Positions 18,730 through 26,380 of a DNA stretch of 59,519 nucleotides are shown in pieces. Where the stretch lies: contig PUPD01000193.1 of assembly GCA_003552985.1 (NCBI GenBank), forward strand, positions 1-59,519, given 5' to 3'. The stretch is from Spirochaetaceae bacterium (GTDB taxonomy: Bacteria > Spirochaetota > Spirochaetia > DSM-27196 > SLAA01). The notes under the pieces were generated by a model, which was not told the origin of the DNA, ran no database searches, and saw only the letters and a list, made by a program, of their open reading frames with translations. Every line of letters starts with the position of its first letter. The stretch's first letter is position 1. Position numbers and translations under genes: made by a program.

Positions 18730-19668
18730 CTACCTCATCCGTATTTTGGGGTTCGCTGCGCTGTAGAGAATGTCTGCGACGAAATTCACCCCTGAGAACA
18801 CAACCGCGGTGACGATCACTCCCCCTTGCACCACCGGGAAATCGCGGCGGTAGATCGCCGACAGCAGGAGCCGCCCGAGCCCGGGCAGCGAGAACACCTG
18901 TTCGATAACGATCGAGCCTCCCAACAGATAGCCGAACTGGATGGCGCCTACGGTTATAACCGGGATCAAAGCATTCCGCAGCGCGTAACCGTAGCGAACT
19001 CGCCGCTCCGGCAACCCGTGTGCCCGGGCGGCAAGCACATATTCACGTTCCAGCTCCTCGACCATCGACGAGCGCACCAGGCGTACCAACACCGCCGCCC
19101 GACTTAGAGCCAGCGCAATTACCGGCAGCACGAAATGGCGGGGAGAGACCGCACCGAACAGCGGAAACCAACCCAACACCACCGCGAAAACCAGCAGCAG
19201 CAGAATAGCGAGCCAGAACTCAGGCAGGGCCATCGCCAGGTGTGAGAAGCCCATACCCAGATAATCGATCGCTCCCCAGCGCCGTACCGCCATCGCCACG
19301 CCGAGCGGGAGAGCCACCAGCAGCGCCCCGCTGAACGCGGCCACCGAGAGCGAGAGCGTCAACGGTATGCGTTCGCGGATCAGCTCGACTACCGGTCGCT
19401 GGTGGAAAAACGAGGTGCCGAACTCAAGCCGGGCAGTGGACCACAACCAGTCAAGATACTGCTCCGGCAAAGGGCGGTCGGTGCCAAGCTCCGCGCGCAG
19501 GGCCGCCACTTCGCGCTCATCGGCATCTATGCCTGCAATCGTGCGAGCCGGATCTCCCGGGAGCACGCGCAACACCACAAAGACCAGACTCGTAATGAAG
19601 AAAATGGTCACTAACAGCCGGCCAAGCTTGAGAAAAGCGAAGCGCAGTGCAGGCATTGGCATAGGCAT
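18730..19668 (-). CDS. Oligopeptide ABC transporter permease, DppB/OppB type
   Basis: Inner-membrane permease, 312 residues, about six membrane segments. The N-terminus LGRLLVTIFFITSLVFVVLRV with LPGDPARTIAG is the OppB hallmark. The EAA loop is YVLAARAHGLPERRVRYGYAL, and VIEQVFSLPGLGRLLLSAI is typical. It is the first transporter gene of the operon, 61 bp after the cheY-like gene. The N-terminus has three near-adjacent ATGs (MPMPMP) and no good Shine-Dalgarno, so the exact start is uncertain by a few codons. Confidence 0.94.
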   Translation of the reverse strand: MPMPMPALRFAFLKLGRLLVTIFFITSLVFVVLRVLPGDPARTIAGIDADEREVAALRAELGTDRPLPEQYLDWLWSTARLEFGTSFFHQRPVVELIRERIPLTLSLSVAAFSGALLVALPLGVAMAVRRWGAIDYLGMGFSHLAMALPEFWLAILLLLVFAVVLGWFPLFGAVSPRHFVLPVIALALSRAAVLVRLVRSSMVEELEREYVLAARAHGLPERRVRYGYALRNALIPVITVGAIQFGYLLGGSIVIEQVFSLPGLGRLLLSAIYRRDFPVVQGGVIVTAVVFSGVNFVADILYSAANPKIRMR

Positions 19669-19700
19669 CGCGATTTACCAACGGGGCCCGTTACGCCGAT

Positions 19701-19723
19701 TTCGCCGCAGGGGCGCCGGCGAA
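19701..19723 (-). terminator. Hairpin between cheY-like gene and transporter operon
   Basis: A perfect 7-bp stem (TTCGCCG/CGGCGAA) with a 9-nt loop lies just after the cheY-like stop. No U-run follows. A 13-bp palindrome AACGGGGCCCGTT follows at 19680-19692, just before the permease start, and could be a protein-binding site. Confidence 0.3.
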
Positions 19724-19729
19724 TACCAC

Positions 19730-20167
19730 TTAGCGGTTGAGCGCCATGAGAACACGTTCCAAGACCTTGGACCGATCCAGCGGTTTGACGATGTAGTTGC
19801 GAGCCCCAATCATGAGCGACTCTTTCACGAGATCGTTCTTCCCGAGCGCGCTGATCATTACCACGCACGCGTTGTCGTCGAACTCCACAATCTCCCGCAA
19901 CGCGCCGACACCGTCGAGTCTCGGCATCGTGATATCCATCGTAACAAGGTCGAGATTTGGGTACAGCTCCTTGTATCTCTCGACCCCTTCGCGGCCGTCT
20001 GCAGCCGTCGCCACCACCTGAAGGCCGGCCGAGGTGAGGATCTGACCGAGTTGCTTGGCGATGAACATAGAATCATCTACGATCAGCACGCGATACGGCG
20101 ACCCGTCCGGCTTGAGGCCCTCCGGGTCCTTTTCGTTGAGGCTGGGAAAGTCGCCCTCGCTTTTCAT
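19730..20167 (-). CDS. CheY-like single-domain response regulator
   Basis: 145 residues: a 25-residue polar N-terminal tail, then a receiver domain. The acidic pocket is VLIVDDSMF, the phosphoacceptor Asp is in VTMDITMPRLDG, the Ser switch in VVMISALGKND and the Lys in YIVKPLD. There is no output domain, so it acts by protein binding, as CheY does at the flagellar motor or in a phosphorelay. The MDITMP and GARNYIVKPLD segments resemble spirochaete CheY proteins. No chemotaxis genes are adjacent. AAGGAGAGGGG lies 4-8 nt before the ATG and a perfect TATAAT lies 24 bp upstream. Confidence 0.9.
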   Translation of the reverse strand: MKSEGDFPSLNEKDPEGLKPDGSPYRVLIVDDSMFIAKQLGQILTSAGLQVVATAADGREGVERYKELYPNLDLVTMDITMPRLDGVGALREIVEFDDNACVVMISALGKNDLVKESLMIGARNYIVKPLDRSKVLERVLMALNR

Positions 20168-20190
20168 GCGCCCCTCTCCTTGATCCGGCC

Positions 20191-20196
20191 ATTATA
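20191..20196 (-). promoter_or_regulatory. -10 element of the cheY-like gene
   Basis: A perfect TATAAT on the minus strand lies 23 bp before the ATG, just upstream of the Shine-Dalgarno. No convincing -35 hexamer at 16-18 bp is visible (TTGCGT lies at 20 bp). Confidence 0.45.
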
Positions 20197-20286
20197 GCGT
20201 ATACACGGATAGGTGACGCAAGCGCTACTGCACGGGAGCGCCTCGGCCGCAAGTCGGACCCGGCACTCCCGCGAGGGACAGAGGAC

Positions 20287-20387
20287 TTTTTGACAACGCT
20301 TTTTACATCGTTTTTACATCGTTTTTACATCGATTTTTACATCGATTCTTACCTTCGGTTTTTACCTCCGGTTTTTACTTCGGTCTT
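20287..20387. repeat. Imperfect T-tract tandem repeat, about 11-13 bp period
   Basis: Eight or nine units of the type CGtTTTTACaTC follow one another. T-tracts are centred near 20289, 20302, 20313, 20324, 20336, 20348, 20361, 20374 and 20387. Early units end in ACATCG, later ones in ACCTTCG or ACTTCG. T-tracts near the helical repeat tend to curve DNA, although the 12-13 bp spacing of the later units is slightly out of phase. Slipped-strand duplication is the likely origin. Confidence 0.7.
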
Positions 20388-20476
20388 AGGAGCGCCGGCT
20401 GCAGGCCCCAGAAACCTGCGGTTTTGCCGGCGCCTCAAAAGCACCCCGGTTACCTATATTGCAATCCCCGTGCCGA

Positions 20477-20531
20477 GCGAAGCAAAAGCTCATAACTCTA
20501 TACATGATAGATAATTAAGTTATTGCTTCGC
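20477..20531 (+). other. Nested stem-loop, possible structured RNA
   Basis: GCGAAGCA (20477-20484) pairs with TGCTTCGC (20524-20531). ATAACT (20492-20497) pairs with AGTTAT (20518-20523). CTAT (20498-20501) pairs with ATAG (20507-20510) around an ACATG loop. Two 7-nt bulges separate the helices. The three perfect nested helices in an AT-rich setting suggest a folded RNA or cruciform. I recognise no RNA family; the strand is unknown because the pairing is symmetric. Confidence 0.4.
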
Positions 20532-20599
20532 AAATCCGCGGCTGGGCGGCGATTATGCCGAATGAATAACGCTCGCTGAGATATGGAGGTATCTTTTTA

Positions 20600-20725
20600 T
20601 TGAATAAAGAATTATTGAAGGTGGCTGCGCTATGCACTCTGCATGCGCATGCAGATTGCATAGGGTGGTGCGGCGTCCGGACGATGCAGTTCAGGCGGAG
20701 GTGTTCTGCTTGGCTCGCCGACTGA
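20600..20725 (+). CDS. Possible small ORF with TTG start (41 aa)
   Basis: A TTG at 20600 lies 9 nt after GGAGGT and opens 41 codons beginning MNKELLKVAALCTLHAHADC, with four cysteines in all, and ending in TGA inside the 3' end of the NtrC-type gene on the other strand. The Shine-Dalgarno sits in the loop of a small hairpin (20579-20594). The 34-bp palindrome falls inside the frame and encodes part of the peptide. No homology is recognised and chance is a fair explanation. Confidence 0.2.
   Translation: MNKELLKVAALCTLHAHADCIGWCGVRTMQFRRRCSAWLAD
20630..20663. repeat. 34-bp palindrome with one mismatch
   Basis: The left arm CTATGCACTCTGCATGC is matched by the right arm GCATGCAGATTGCATAG, 16 of 17 positions pairing. 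It lies 27 bp beyond the stop of the NtrC-type gene. No T run follows within a few bases on the minus strand, so it does not look like an ordinary intrinsic terminator. A dimeric regulator site, a cruciform or an RNA processing hairpin are alternatives. Confidence 0.7.
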
Positions 20726-22139
20726 CGGTAGACTGAGATACACCGAGCATCGAGGCCGCTGCCGACTGATTACCGCCGCTGAGCCGCAGCGCTTCATCGA
20801 TCAGCCAGGCTTCCACGTCCTTGAGCTTGGGGAATCCACCGAACCTGCGGATCAATGTCGCCGCCTCCGAAGCATCCTGCTCACGGGCAGCCGCTTCCCC
20901 GGGCCCGCTCCAGGTCGTGCCGTTGCCCGCCGCTCCTGCATCGGTGTTCCGCAGGTACTCCCTTACGGTCTCGATCGAGAGCCGTCCACCGGTGTGCCTT
21001 CCCAAAGCGTCGTAGACCATCGCCTGCAGCTCGCGCACATTGCCCGGGAACCGGTAACGCGAAATGTAGTCGAAGAGCTCCGGCTGAACCTGAGGAACAC
21101 TGCAGCCGAGCGTCTCGCATGCTTCGTGCAGAAAATGGGTGAACAGCACCGGGATATCTTCGCTGCGCTCGCGCAGCGGTGGAAGATGGATCCGATGCGA
21201 AACCAGCCGGTAGTAGAGATCGCGCCGAAACGTGCCCTCCTGTTGGAGCTGTTCCAGATCGGCGTTGGTGGCCACCACGATACGGGCGTGCGAACGGCTC
21301 GGGCGGTCGGCACCCAACGGATAGTACTCACCCTCCTGCAGGAGGCGTAATAGCTTAACCTGCGACTGCTGATCGAGATCACCGATCTCGTCGAGAAACA
21401 GCGTACCCCGGTTTGCCTGCTCGATCAGGCCCTGGCGGGTCGCATCCGCCCCGGTGAACGCTCCTTTACGGTGGCCGAACAGCGTATCGGAGAACATCGT
21501 ACCGTCGAGCCCGGCCACGTTGACCGCGACCAACTCACCACTGCGCTCGCTGAGATCATGGATCGCCCGGGCGATCAACTCCTTACCGGTCCCGCTTTCG
21601 CCGGTTACGAACACCGGCCACGGCGTGCGCGCGATCGCTTCGAGCTGTACGAACACCCGTTTCATCAGCGGGCTCACCGTGACGATGCCGCGAAACCGCC
21701 GCGGGTCATCAGGCTCATTCCGATTCTCATTCTGCCGCATGATCTGCACCTGATCCTGCAGCTCGAGCAAGCGGCGGGCGTTGCGTACCGCTCCGACCAT
21801 GCGCGCTTCGTCCACCGGTTTGGTCATGAAATCGAATGCGCCGCCCTTCATGCACTCCACGGCCGTTTCGATACGATCGACGGCAGTGATCACAATGACC
21901 GGAATCTCCGGGTAGCGCTCAGTGATCTGCGAGAGAATCTCCTCACCCGAGAGGTACGGCATGTTCAGATCCAGCAGGACCACCGAGACCGGGGTGTGGG
22001 CGATGAGCTCCATCACCGTTCGACTGTCGCTTGAGACCAGCGTGTCGCTGTAGCCGTGTTCTATAAGAACCGCTTCGTAGAACTCCGCAGTCAGCGGTTC
22101 GTCGTCTACAATCAGGATAACGCTATTCACGCTATTCAT
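20691..22139 (-). CDS. NtrC-family sigma-54-dependent response regulator
   Basis: Phosphorylated activator of sigma-54 RNA polymerase, 482 residues from the chosen start. It has a receiver domain (about 5-120; ILIVDDEPL, phosphoacceptor in VVLLDLNMPYLSG, TKPVD), then an AAA+ domain (about 155-385) with Walker A GESGTGKELIARAI, the sigma-54-contacting GAFTGA loop, Walker B GTLFLDEIGDL and arginine finger region LYYRLVSHRIHLPPLRER. A C-terminal Fis-type helix-turn-helix lies in NQSAAASMLGVSQSTVSRRAK. All catalytic motifs are intact, so it should be active. No partner histidine kinase is adjacent. A longer start (two ATGs at 22160 and 22157) is possible. It is divergent from photolyase. Confidence 0.93.
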   Translation of the reverse strand: MNSVNSVILIVDDEPLTAEFYEAVLIEHGYSDTLVSSDSRTVMELIAHTPVSVVLLDLNMPYLSGEEILSQITERYPEIPVIVITAVDRIETAVECMKGGAFDFMTKPVDEARMVGAVRNARRLLELQDQVQIMRQNENRNEPDDPRRFRGIVTVSPLMKRVFVQLEAIARTPWPVFVTGESGTGKELIARAIHDLSERSGELVAVNVAGLDGTMFSDTLFGHRKGAFTGADATRQGLIEQANRGTLFLDEIGDLDQQSQVKLLRLLQEGEYYPLGADRPSRSHARIVVATNADLEQLQQEGTFRRDLYYRLVSHRIHLPPLRERSEDIPVLFTHFLHEACETLGCSVPQVQPELFDYISRYRFPGNVRELQAMVYDALGRHTGGRLSIETVREYLRNTDAGAAGNGTTWSGPGEAAAREQDASEAATLIRRFGGFPKLKDVEAWLIDEALRLSGGNQSAAASMLGVSQSTVSRRAKQNTSA

Positions 22140-22194
22140 TATCGGCCCCGATAGCATCATAGTACAGTTTTGCGCACCACGACAGTGGAAAACA

Positions 22195-22203
22195 TGCTAT
22201 GCT
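22195..22203 (+). promoter_or_regulatory. Extended -10 element of photolyase gene
   Basis: TGC followed by TATGCT (22198-22203) forms an extended -10 box that ends 7 nt before the ATG at 22211. No -35 at the right distance is convincing. If used, the photolyase mRNA is leaderless and the ATG at 22199 cannot be the start. Confidence 0.35.
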
Positions 22204-22210
22204 TGCGCCC

Positions 22211-23770
22211 ATGTCGTCAGCCTCATCAACTCCGTCGGCCGAAACCGCTCCGTCCGCTCTCGGCTCGCCGGCGCCGAATGACCACGCGCCGGCCCCGGCG
22301 CGCGAAACGCCTCGCGACGCGAGCCACCCCTACAGTACCCGCACCACGCCGCTGAACGACCGCCCTGCACGCCGCGGGAACTACGTTCTGTACTGGATGC
22401 AGGCGTCGATGCGCGTTGAATACAATCCGGCCCTAGAGACTGCACTGGCATACGCGACCACGAACAACCAATCCTGCCTGGTCGTCTTCGCGCTATGCGA
22501 CGGTTTCCCGAGCGCGAATCTTCGTCACTATCGCTTCATGCTGGAGGGGTTGCGGGAAGTGCAGACGGCCCTAAAGGCGCGCGGTCTGGAGTTCCTGCTG
22601 CTGCATGGAGACCCGGTTGAGCTTATCATCGCCGCGGCTTTGGAGGCCTCAGTGGTCGTCACCGACTGCAGCTACCTCCGCCTGCAGCGCGGGTGGCGGA
22701 CGCGGATCTCCGCGGCGGTGGACATGATGATGCTCGAGGTTGAGGGCGACGTCGTAGTCCCGGTACGGGTGGCCTCCCCCAAGGAAGAGTACAGCGCAGC
22801 CACCCTGCGCCGTAAGCTCCAGCCCCTGCTCGCGCAGTGGCTGCCTGAATCGGCAGCCGCCGAACCGGCCGGGCCTTCGGTCAAACGCAAAGGGGGCCTG
22901 TCGGCCGGCGGTCCCGCGATCCCACGAACAATCCGCAACCTACCGCAGCTTCAGACTGAGCTCGCTCACAGTGTCGAGTCCGTGCTCAGCCGACTGAAAA
23001 TCGATCGCTCGGTACCGCCCTCCTCCGGCTTCGTCGGCGGCCTCAGCCATGCTGAGAACCGCTTTCGGGACTTCCTCACTTGCCGCCTCGCGGATTATCA
23101 CCAGTCGCGCAACGATCCGGCACAAGCGCTTACCTCCGACCTGAGCCCCTACCTGCACTTCGGTCAGATCTCCGTCGCGTATCTCGCGAACCGTGTTCGC
23201 GCAGCCGCGGCCGATTGCGACGTTGCAGCCCGGGAGCACGCGCAGCAGCTCGCGGCCGGAGCGCAGGCGTTCCTCGAGGAGCTTATCGTTCGGCGCGAGT
23301 TGGCGATCAATTTCGCCTATTACAATCCGGACTACGACCGGTTCGATTGCGTTCCGTCCTGGGCCGCTGCCACGCTCGCACAGCACGCTTCGGATCCCCG
23401 CCCGCAACTCTACACACTGCGGCAGCTCGAGCAAGCGGAGACCGAGGATCCGTACTGGAACGCGGCGCAGCGGGAGATGGTCACCACCGGAAAAATGCAC
23501 GGTTATATGCGCATGTACTGGGGCAAGCGCCTGATCGAGTGGCATCGGCAGCCCCGTGAAGCGTTCGCGACCGCAATCTATCTCAACGACAAGTATGAGC
23601 TCGACGGACGCGATCCCAACGGATACACCGGCGTGGCGTGGTGTTTCGGCAAGCACGATCGCGGATGGCCTGAGCGCCCGATCTTCGGCAAGGTCCGCTC
23701 GATGACTCCCGGCGGTCTGAAGCGTAAGTTCGCGATCGAACGCTACGTCGCCGCCTGGGAGCGGACTTGA
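22211..23770 (+). CDS. phr: Class II CPD photolyase
   Basis: Flavoprotein using blue light to split cyclobutane pyrimidine dimers. It has 519 residues from the ATG at 22211 (another ATG lies 4 codons upstream). The first 55 or so residues are a Pro/Ala/Ser-rich, probably disordered extension absent from typical members. Class II signatures follow: YVLYWMQASMRVEYNPALE, FPSANLRHYRFMLEGLREV and, at the C-terminus, FLEELIVRRELAINFAYYNP, EDPYWNAAQREM, GKMHGYMRMYWGKRLIEW and YELDGRDPNGYTGVAWCFG, which form the FAD and lesion sites. Divergent from the sigma-54 activator. Probably co-transcribed with the rhomboid gene 40 bp downstream. Confidence 0.95.
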   Translation: MSSASSTPSAETAPSALGSPAPNDHAPAPARETPRDASHPYSTRTTPLNDRPARRGNYVLYWMQASMRVEYNPALETALAYATTNNQSCLVVFALCDGFPSANLRHYRFMLEGLREVQTALKARGLEFLLLHGDPVELIIAAALEASVVVTDCSYLRLQRGWRTRISAAVDMMMLEVEGDVVVPVRVASPKEEYSAATLRRKLQPLLAQWLPESAAAEPAGPSVKRKGGLSAGGPAIPRTIRNLPQLQTELAHSVESVLSRLKIDRSVPPSSGFVGGLSHAENRFRDFLTCRLADYHQSRNDPAQALTSDLSPYLHFGQISVAYLANRVRAAAADCDVAAREHAQQLAAGAQAFLEELIVRRELAINFAYYNPDYDRFDCVPSWAAATLAQHASDPRPQLYTLRQLEQAETEDPYWNAAQREMVTTGKMHGYMRMYWGKRLIEWHRQPREAFATAIYLNDKYELDGRDPNGYTGVAWCFGKHDRGWPERPIFGKVRSMTPGGLKRKFAIERYVAAWERT

Positions 23771-23810
23771 CGCACTCATACCGGCTGCAATACTGTGGAG
23801 GTCGACGCTT

Positions 23811-24368
23811 ATGAGGATAAGTTACAACGCTCCGGCGACCCTGACATTCGCCCTGATTTCGACTGCCGTCCTGCTGCTCGACATGCTATTCGGCGGCACG
23901 GTTACGGCTTCGATCTTTTCGGTGGGCGCTACGATGGACACCTCACGTCCGCTGGACTACGTACGACTCGTCGCGCACATCGGAGGGCATGCGGACTGGA
24001 ATCACCTGATGTCCAACTTCGCGTTCATCCTGCTGCTCGGGCCTATTCTCGAAGAGAAGTACGGGTCGCTGAACCTGGTGACGATGATGCTGATCACTGC
24101 GCTGATCACCGGGGTGCTGAATGTGCTGTTCCTCACCACCGGCCTGATGGGTGCAAGCGGCATCGTGTTCATGATGATCCTCCTCGTTTCGTTTACGAAC
24201 TACCGCAAGGGTGAGATCCCCCTGACCTTCATCCTGATCGTGGCGTTGTATCTCACGCGCGAGATCATGGCAGCGATGCAAACCGACGGCATCTCACAGT
24301 TCGCGCATATTCTCGGCGGTATCTGCGGCAGCATGTTCGGCTTTCTGAAGCCGGGCCGAAGCGATTAG
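23811..24368 (+). CDS. Rhomboid-family intramembrane serine protease
   Basis: 185-residue membrane protein with about six membrane segments. The catalytic Ser is in [11 protein letters not shown] (GxSG motif), the catalytic His in [13 protein letters not shown], and the oxyanion-side motif is [19 protein letters not shown]. Those are the hallmarks of an active rhomboid, which cuts substrates within the membrane. The substrate is unknown. GGAGG lies 9 nt before the ATG. The 98 bp to prfA show no clear terminator. Confidence 0.9.
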   Translation: MRISYNAPATLTFALISTAVLLLDMLFGGTVTASIFSVGATMDTSRPLDYVRLVAHIGGHADWNHLMSNFAFILLLGPILEEKYGSLNLVTMMLITALITGVLNVLFLTTGLMGASGIVFMMILLVSFTNYRKGEIPLTFILIVALYLTREIMAAMQTDGISQFAHILGGICGSMFGFLKPGRSD

Positions 24369-24466
24369 CCTTCCGCCGTTCTGCGCGGGCGGGCCGCGTG
24401 AATCAAGACTACTGCGCGCCGCCGCGCCATACCTGCCGCTTTGACGGAACAACGGAGAACACACGA

Positions 24467-25537
24467 ATGAAAGCCAAGCTTGACGCCTATATCGACCGCT
24501 TCCGCGAGGTTGAGCAACTGGTAGCCGAACCGGATATTCACAAGGATCCGGAACGCTACAAGAGTCTTATGCGTGAGCACGCCCATCTGAGCGAGATCGC
24601 TGCAGCGTACGAGAATTACGCGACGCTCCGCGAGCAGCTGGAGGAGGCCCGGGCGATACTTGCTGAGGAACAGGACCACGAGCTGCACGAAATGGCGCGG
24701 CAGGAGGTCAGGCAACTCGAAGAGCAGATCGACCGCCTGGAACACGAGATCAAACTACTGTTGATTCCATCCGACCCGATGGACGACAAGAACACGATAA
24801 TGGAGATCCGCGCCGGCACCGGCGGCGATGAAGCGTCGCTGTTCGCGGCCGACTTGTACCGCATGTACACGCGCTACGCGGAGAGCAAGGCGTGGAAGAC
24901 CGAGATCATGTCGACAAGCGAGACCGAGGTCGGCGGCTACAAGGAAATCGTGTTTTCGATCTCGGGCAAACAGATCTTCGGCAATCTCAAATACGAGAGC
25001 GGGGTACATCGAGTTCAGCGCGTTCCGACCACTGAGTCCGGAGGGCGGATCCATACCTCGGCGGTCACCGTAGCCGTGCTTCCGGAAGCCGAAGACACCG
25101 ACATTCAGATCAACAACGAAGACCTCCGGATCGACGTCTTCCGCTCCTCCGGGCCCGGCGGGCAGAGTGTCAACACCACCGATTCGGCGGTGCGCATCAC
25201 GCACGAACCGACCGGGCTGGTGGTGAGCTGCCAGGACGAGAAGTCACAGCACAAGAACAAAGCCAAGGCGCTGCGTATCCTGAAGGCCCGTCTGTACGAA
25301 CTGGAGGACCAGAAGAAGCAAGCGGAGCGCGCAACCGCCCGCAGGCTGCAGATCGGCTCCGGCGACCGCTCCGAGCGTATTCGAACCTACAACTTCCCGC
25401 AGAATCGGGTGTCCGACCACCGCATCAACCTGACCCTCCATAAACTCGACAACATCATGCAAGGAGAGCTCGATCACCTGATCGAAGCCCTGAAGCTCAG
25501 TGAACAGGAAGCGATGTTGCAGTCGCAATCCTCGTAG
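24467..25537 (+). CDS. prfA: Peptide chain release factor 1
   Basis: Reads UAA/UAG in the ribosomal A site and triggers peptide release. The 356 residues match RF1. The GGQ loop is in [19 protein letters not shown]. The tripeptide region is [14 protein letters not shown], with a PxT motif that marks RF1 rather than RF2. The start is the ATG at 24467, with GGAGAA 9 nt upstream; the upstream in-frame extension is not conserved. It is followed after 12 bp by prmC, whose product methylates this GGQ glutamine. Confidence 0.97.
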   Translation: MKAKLDAYIDRFREVEQLVAEPDIHKDPERYKSLMREHAHLSEIAAAYENYATLREQLEEARAILAEEQDHELHEMARQEVRQLEEQIDRLEHEIKLLLIPSDPMDDKNTIMEIRAGTGGDEASLFAADLYRMYTRYAESKAWKTEIMSTSETEVGGYKEIVFSISGKQIFGNLKYESGVHRVQRVPTTESGGRIHTSAVTVAVLPEAEDTDIQINNEDLRIDVFRSSGPGGQSVNTTDSAVRITHEPTGLVVSCQDEKSQHKNKAKALRILKARLYELEDQKKQAERATARRLQIGSGDRSERIRTYNFPQNRVSDHRINLTLHKLDNIMQGELDHLIEALKLSEQEAMLQSQSS

Positions 25538-25549
25538 CTCCGGGCGGCG

Positions 25550-26380
25550 ATGACGATTCGCGAGGCAACGTTGCAGGCCGCTGCACAGTTGCGCGAAACC
25601 GCCGGCGACACTCCGCTCCTCGATGCCACGCTCCTGCTGGCCGAGGTGCTGGAGGTTTCGCGCGAGCAGCTCATCGCCGCGTACCCCGAAGAGATTTCGC
25701 CGGAAGCATGGAACGCATTCCGGCGCCTTGTGGATGAGCGCTCGCGCGGTGTACCGGTGGCCTATCTTCTCGGACGGAAGGAGTTCTACGGGCTGGAGTT
25801 TGCCGTGAGCCGGGAGGTGCTAGTGCCCCGTCCCGACAGCGAGCTGATCGTCGAGGTAGCGCTCGAGCTGATTGCGCGGATCGGACCGGCAGCTCGGTTG
25901 CACGATTGCTGTACCGGCAGCGGCTGTATCGCAGTGGCGGTAGCCTGGGCTGTACCGCAGGCGCAGGTATCGGCTTCCGATCTATCGACCGCTGCGCTCC
26001 GAATCGCGCAGCACAATGCCGAGCGCCACACGCCGGGGCGGATACGGTTTCAGCGCAGCGACTACCTGCAGGATATCGGAGGCTCCTTTGATGTAATCAC
26101 CGCGAACCCGCCGTATCTCACGCCGGCGGAGATCGAGGTCCTGGCAAGCGGCGAACCCCGTGAGGCGTTGTACGGTGGAGCCGACGGCCTGGCGGCCTAT
26201 CGCCGTCTCATTCCTGAGGCCGTAGATAAATTAAGCGTCAATGGGTATCTTGTACTAGAAGGAGGCAGGGAGCAACACGCAGAGATCGCGGCGCTCTTGA
26301 GGGAAGCCGGTTTCGCCGAGGTTTCGTGTCACCGTGACCTTGGTGGTGCTCCGCGAGTAACGGTGGGGAGATTGGGATAA
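25550..26380 (+). CDS. prmC: Release factor glutamine N5-methyltransferase
   Basis: Methylates the Gln of the GGQ motif in release factors, using S-adenosylmethionine. It has 276 residues. The N-terminal helical domain is followed by VAYLLGRKEFYGLEFAVSREVLVPRPDSE, of which the RPDSE part and LHDCCTGSGCIAVAVAW form the SAM site. The catalytic NPPY is in VITANPPYLTPAEI. It is transcribed directly after its target prfA. Its TAA stop shares one base with the ATG of rel (TAATG), implying coupled translation. Confidence 0.95.
   Translation: MTIREATLQAAAQLRETAGDTPLLDATLLLAEVLEVSREQLIAAYPEEISPEAWNAFRRLVDERSRGVPVAYLLGRKEFYGLEFAVSREVLVPRPDSELIVEVALELIARIGPAARLHDCCTGSGCIAVAVAWAVPQAQVSASDLSTAALRIAQHNAERHTPGRIRFQRSDYLQDIGGSFDVITANPPYLTPAEIEVLASGEPREALYGGADGLAAYRRLIPEAVDKLSVNGYLVLEGGREQHAEIAALLREAGFAEVSCHRDLGGAPRVTVGRLG

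Larger units (their letters stand above)
20168..20690. other. 522-bp gene-poor, AT-rich region with repeats and palindromes
   Basis: The only gap over 300 bp. It lies upstream of the cheY-like gene and downstream of the NtrC-type gene, both on the minus strand. It contains, in order, the cheY promoter, T-tract tandem repeats (20287-20387), a nested stem-loop (20477-20531), a small hairpin with a T run (20579-20598), a weak short ORF (from 20600) and a 34-bp palindrome (20630-20663). The base composition is far richer in A+T than the neighbouring genes. A TTGACA at 20290-20295 could start a plus-strand transcript through it. I see no conserved protein or known RNA family. Confidence 0.6.

Noticed and set aside
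20287-20387. Repeats considered as a CRISPR array
   Set aside because: Units are 11-13 bp, contiguous and without unique spacers; no cas genes are near.
20290-20514. 74-codon frame starting TTG through the T-tract repeats
   Set aside because: Its first half is made by the repeats, it has no Shine-Dalgarno and the composition looks non-coding.
20630-20663. Palindrome considered as an intrinsic terminator of the NtrC-type gene
   Set aside because: No T run follows the stem on the minus strand; kept as a palindrome of unknown role.
24398-24466. N-terminal extension of RF1
   Set aside because: Not conserved and without a Shine-Dalgarno; ATG at 24467 gives the normal length.
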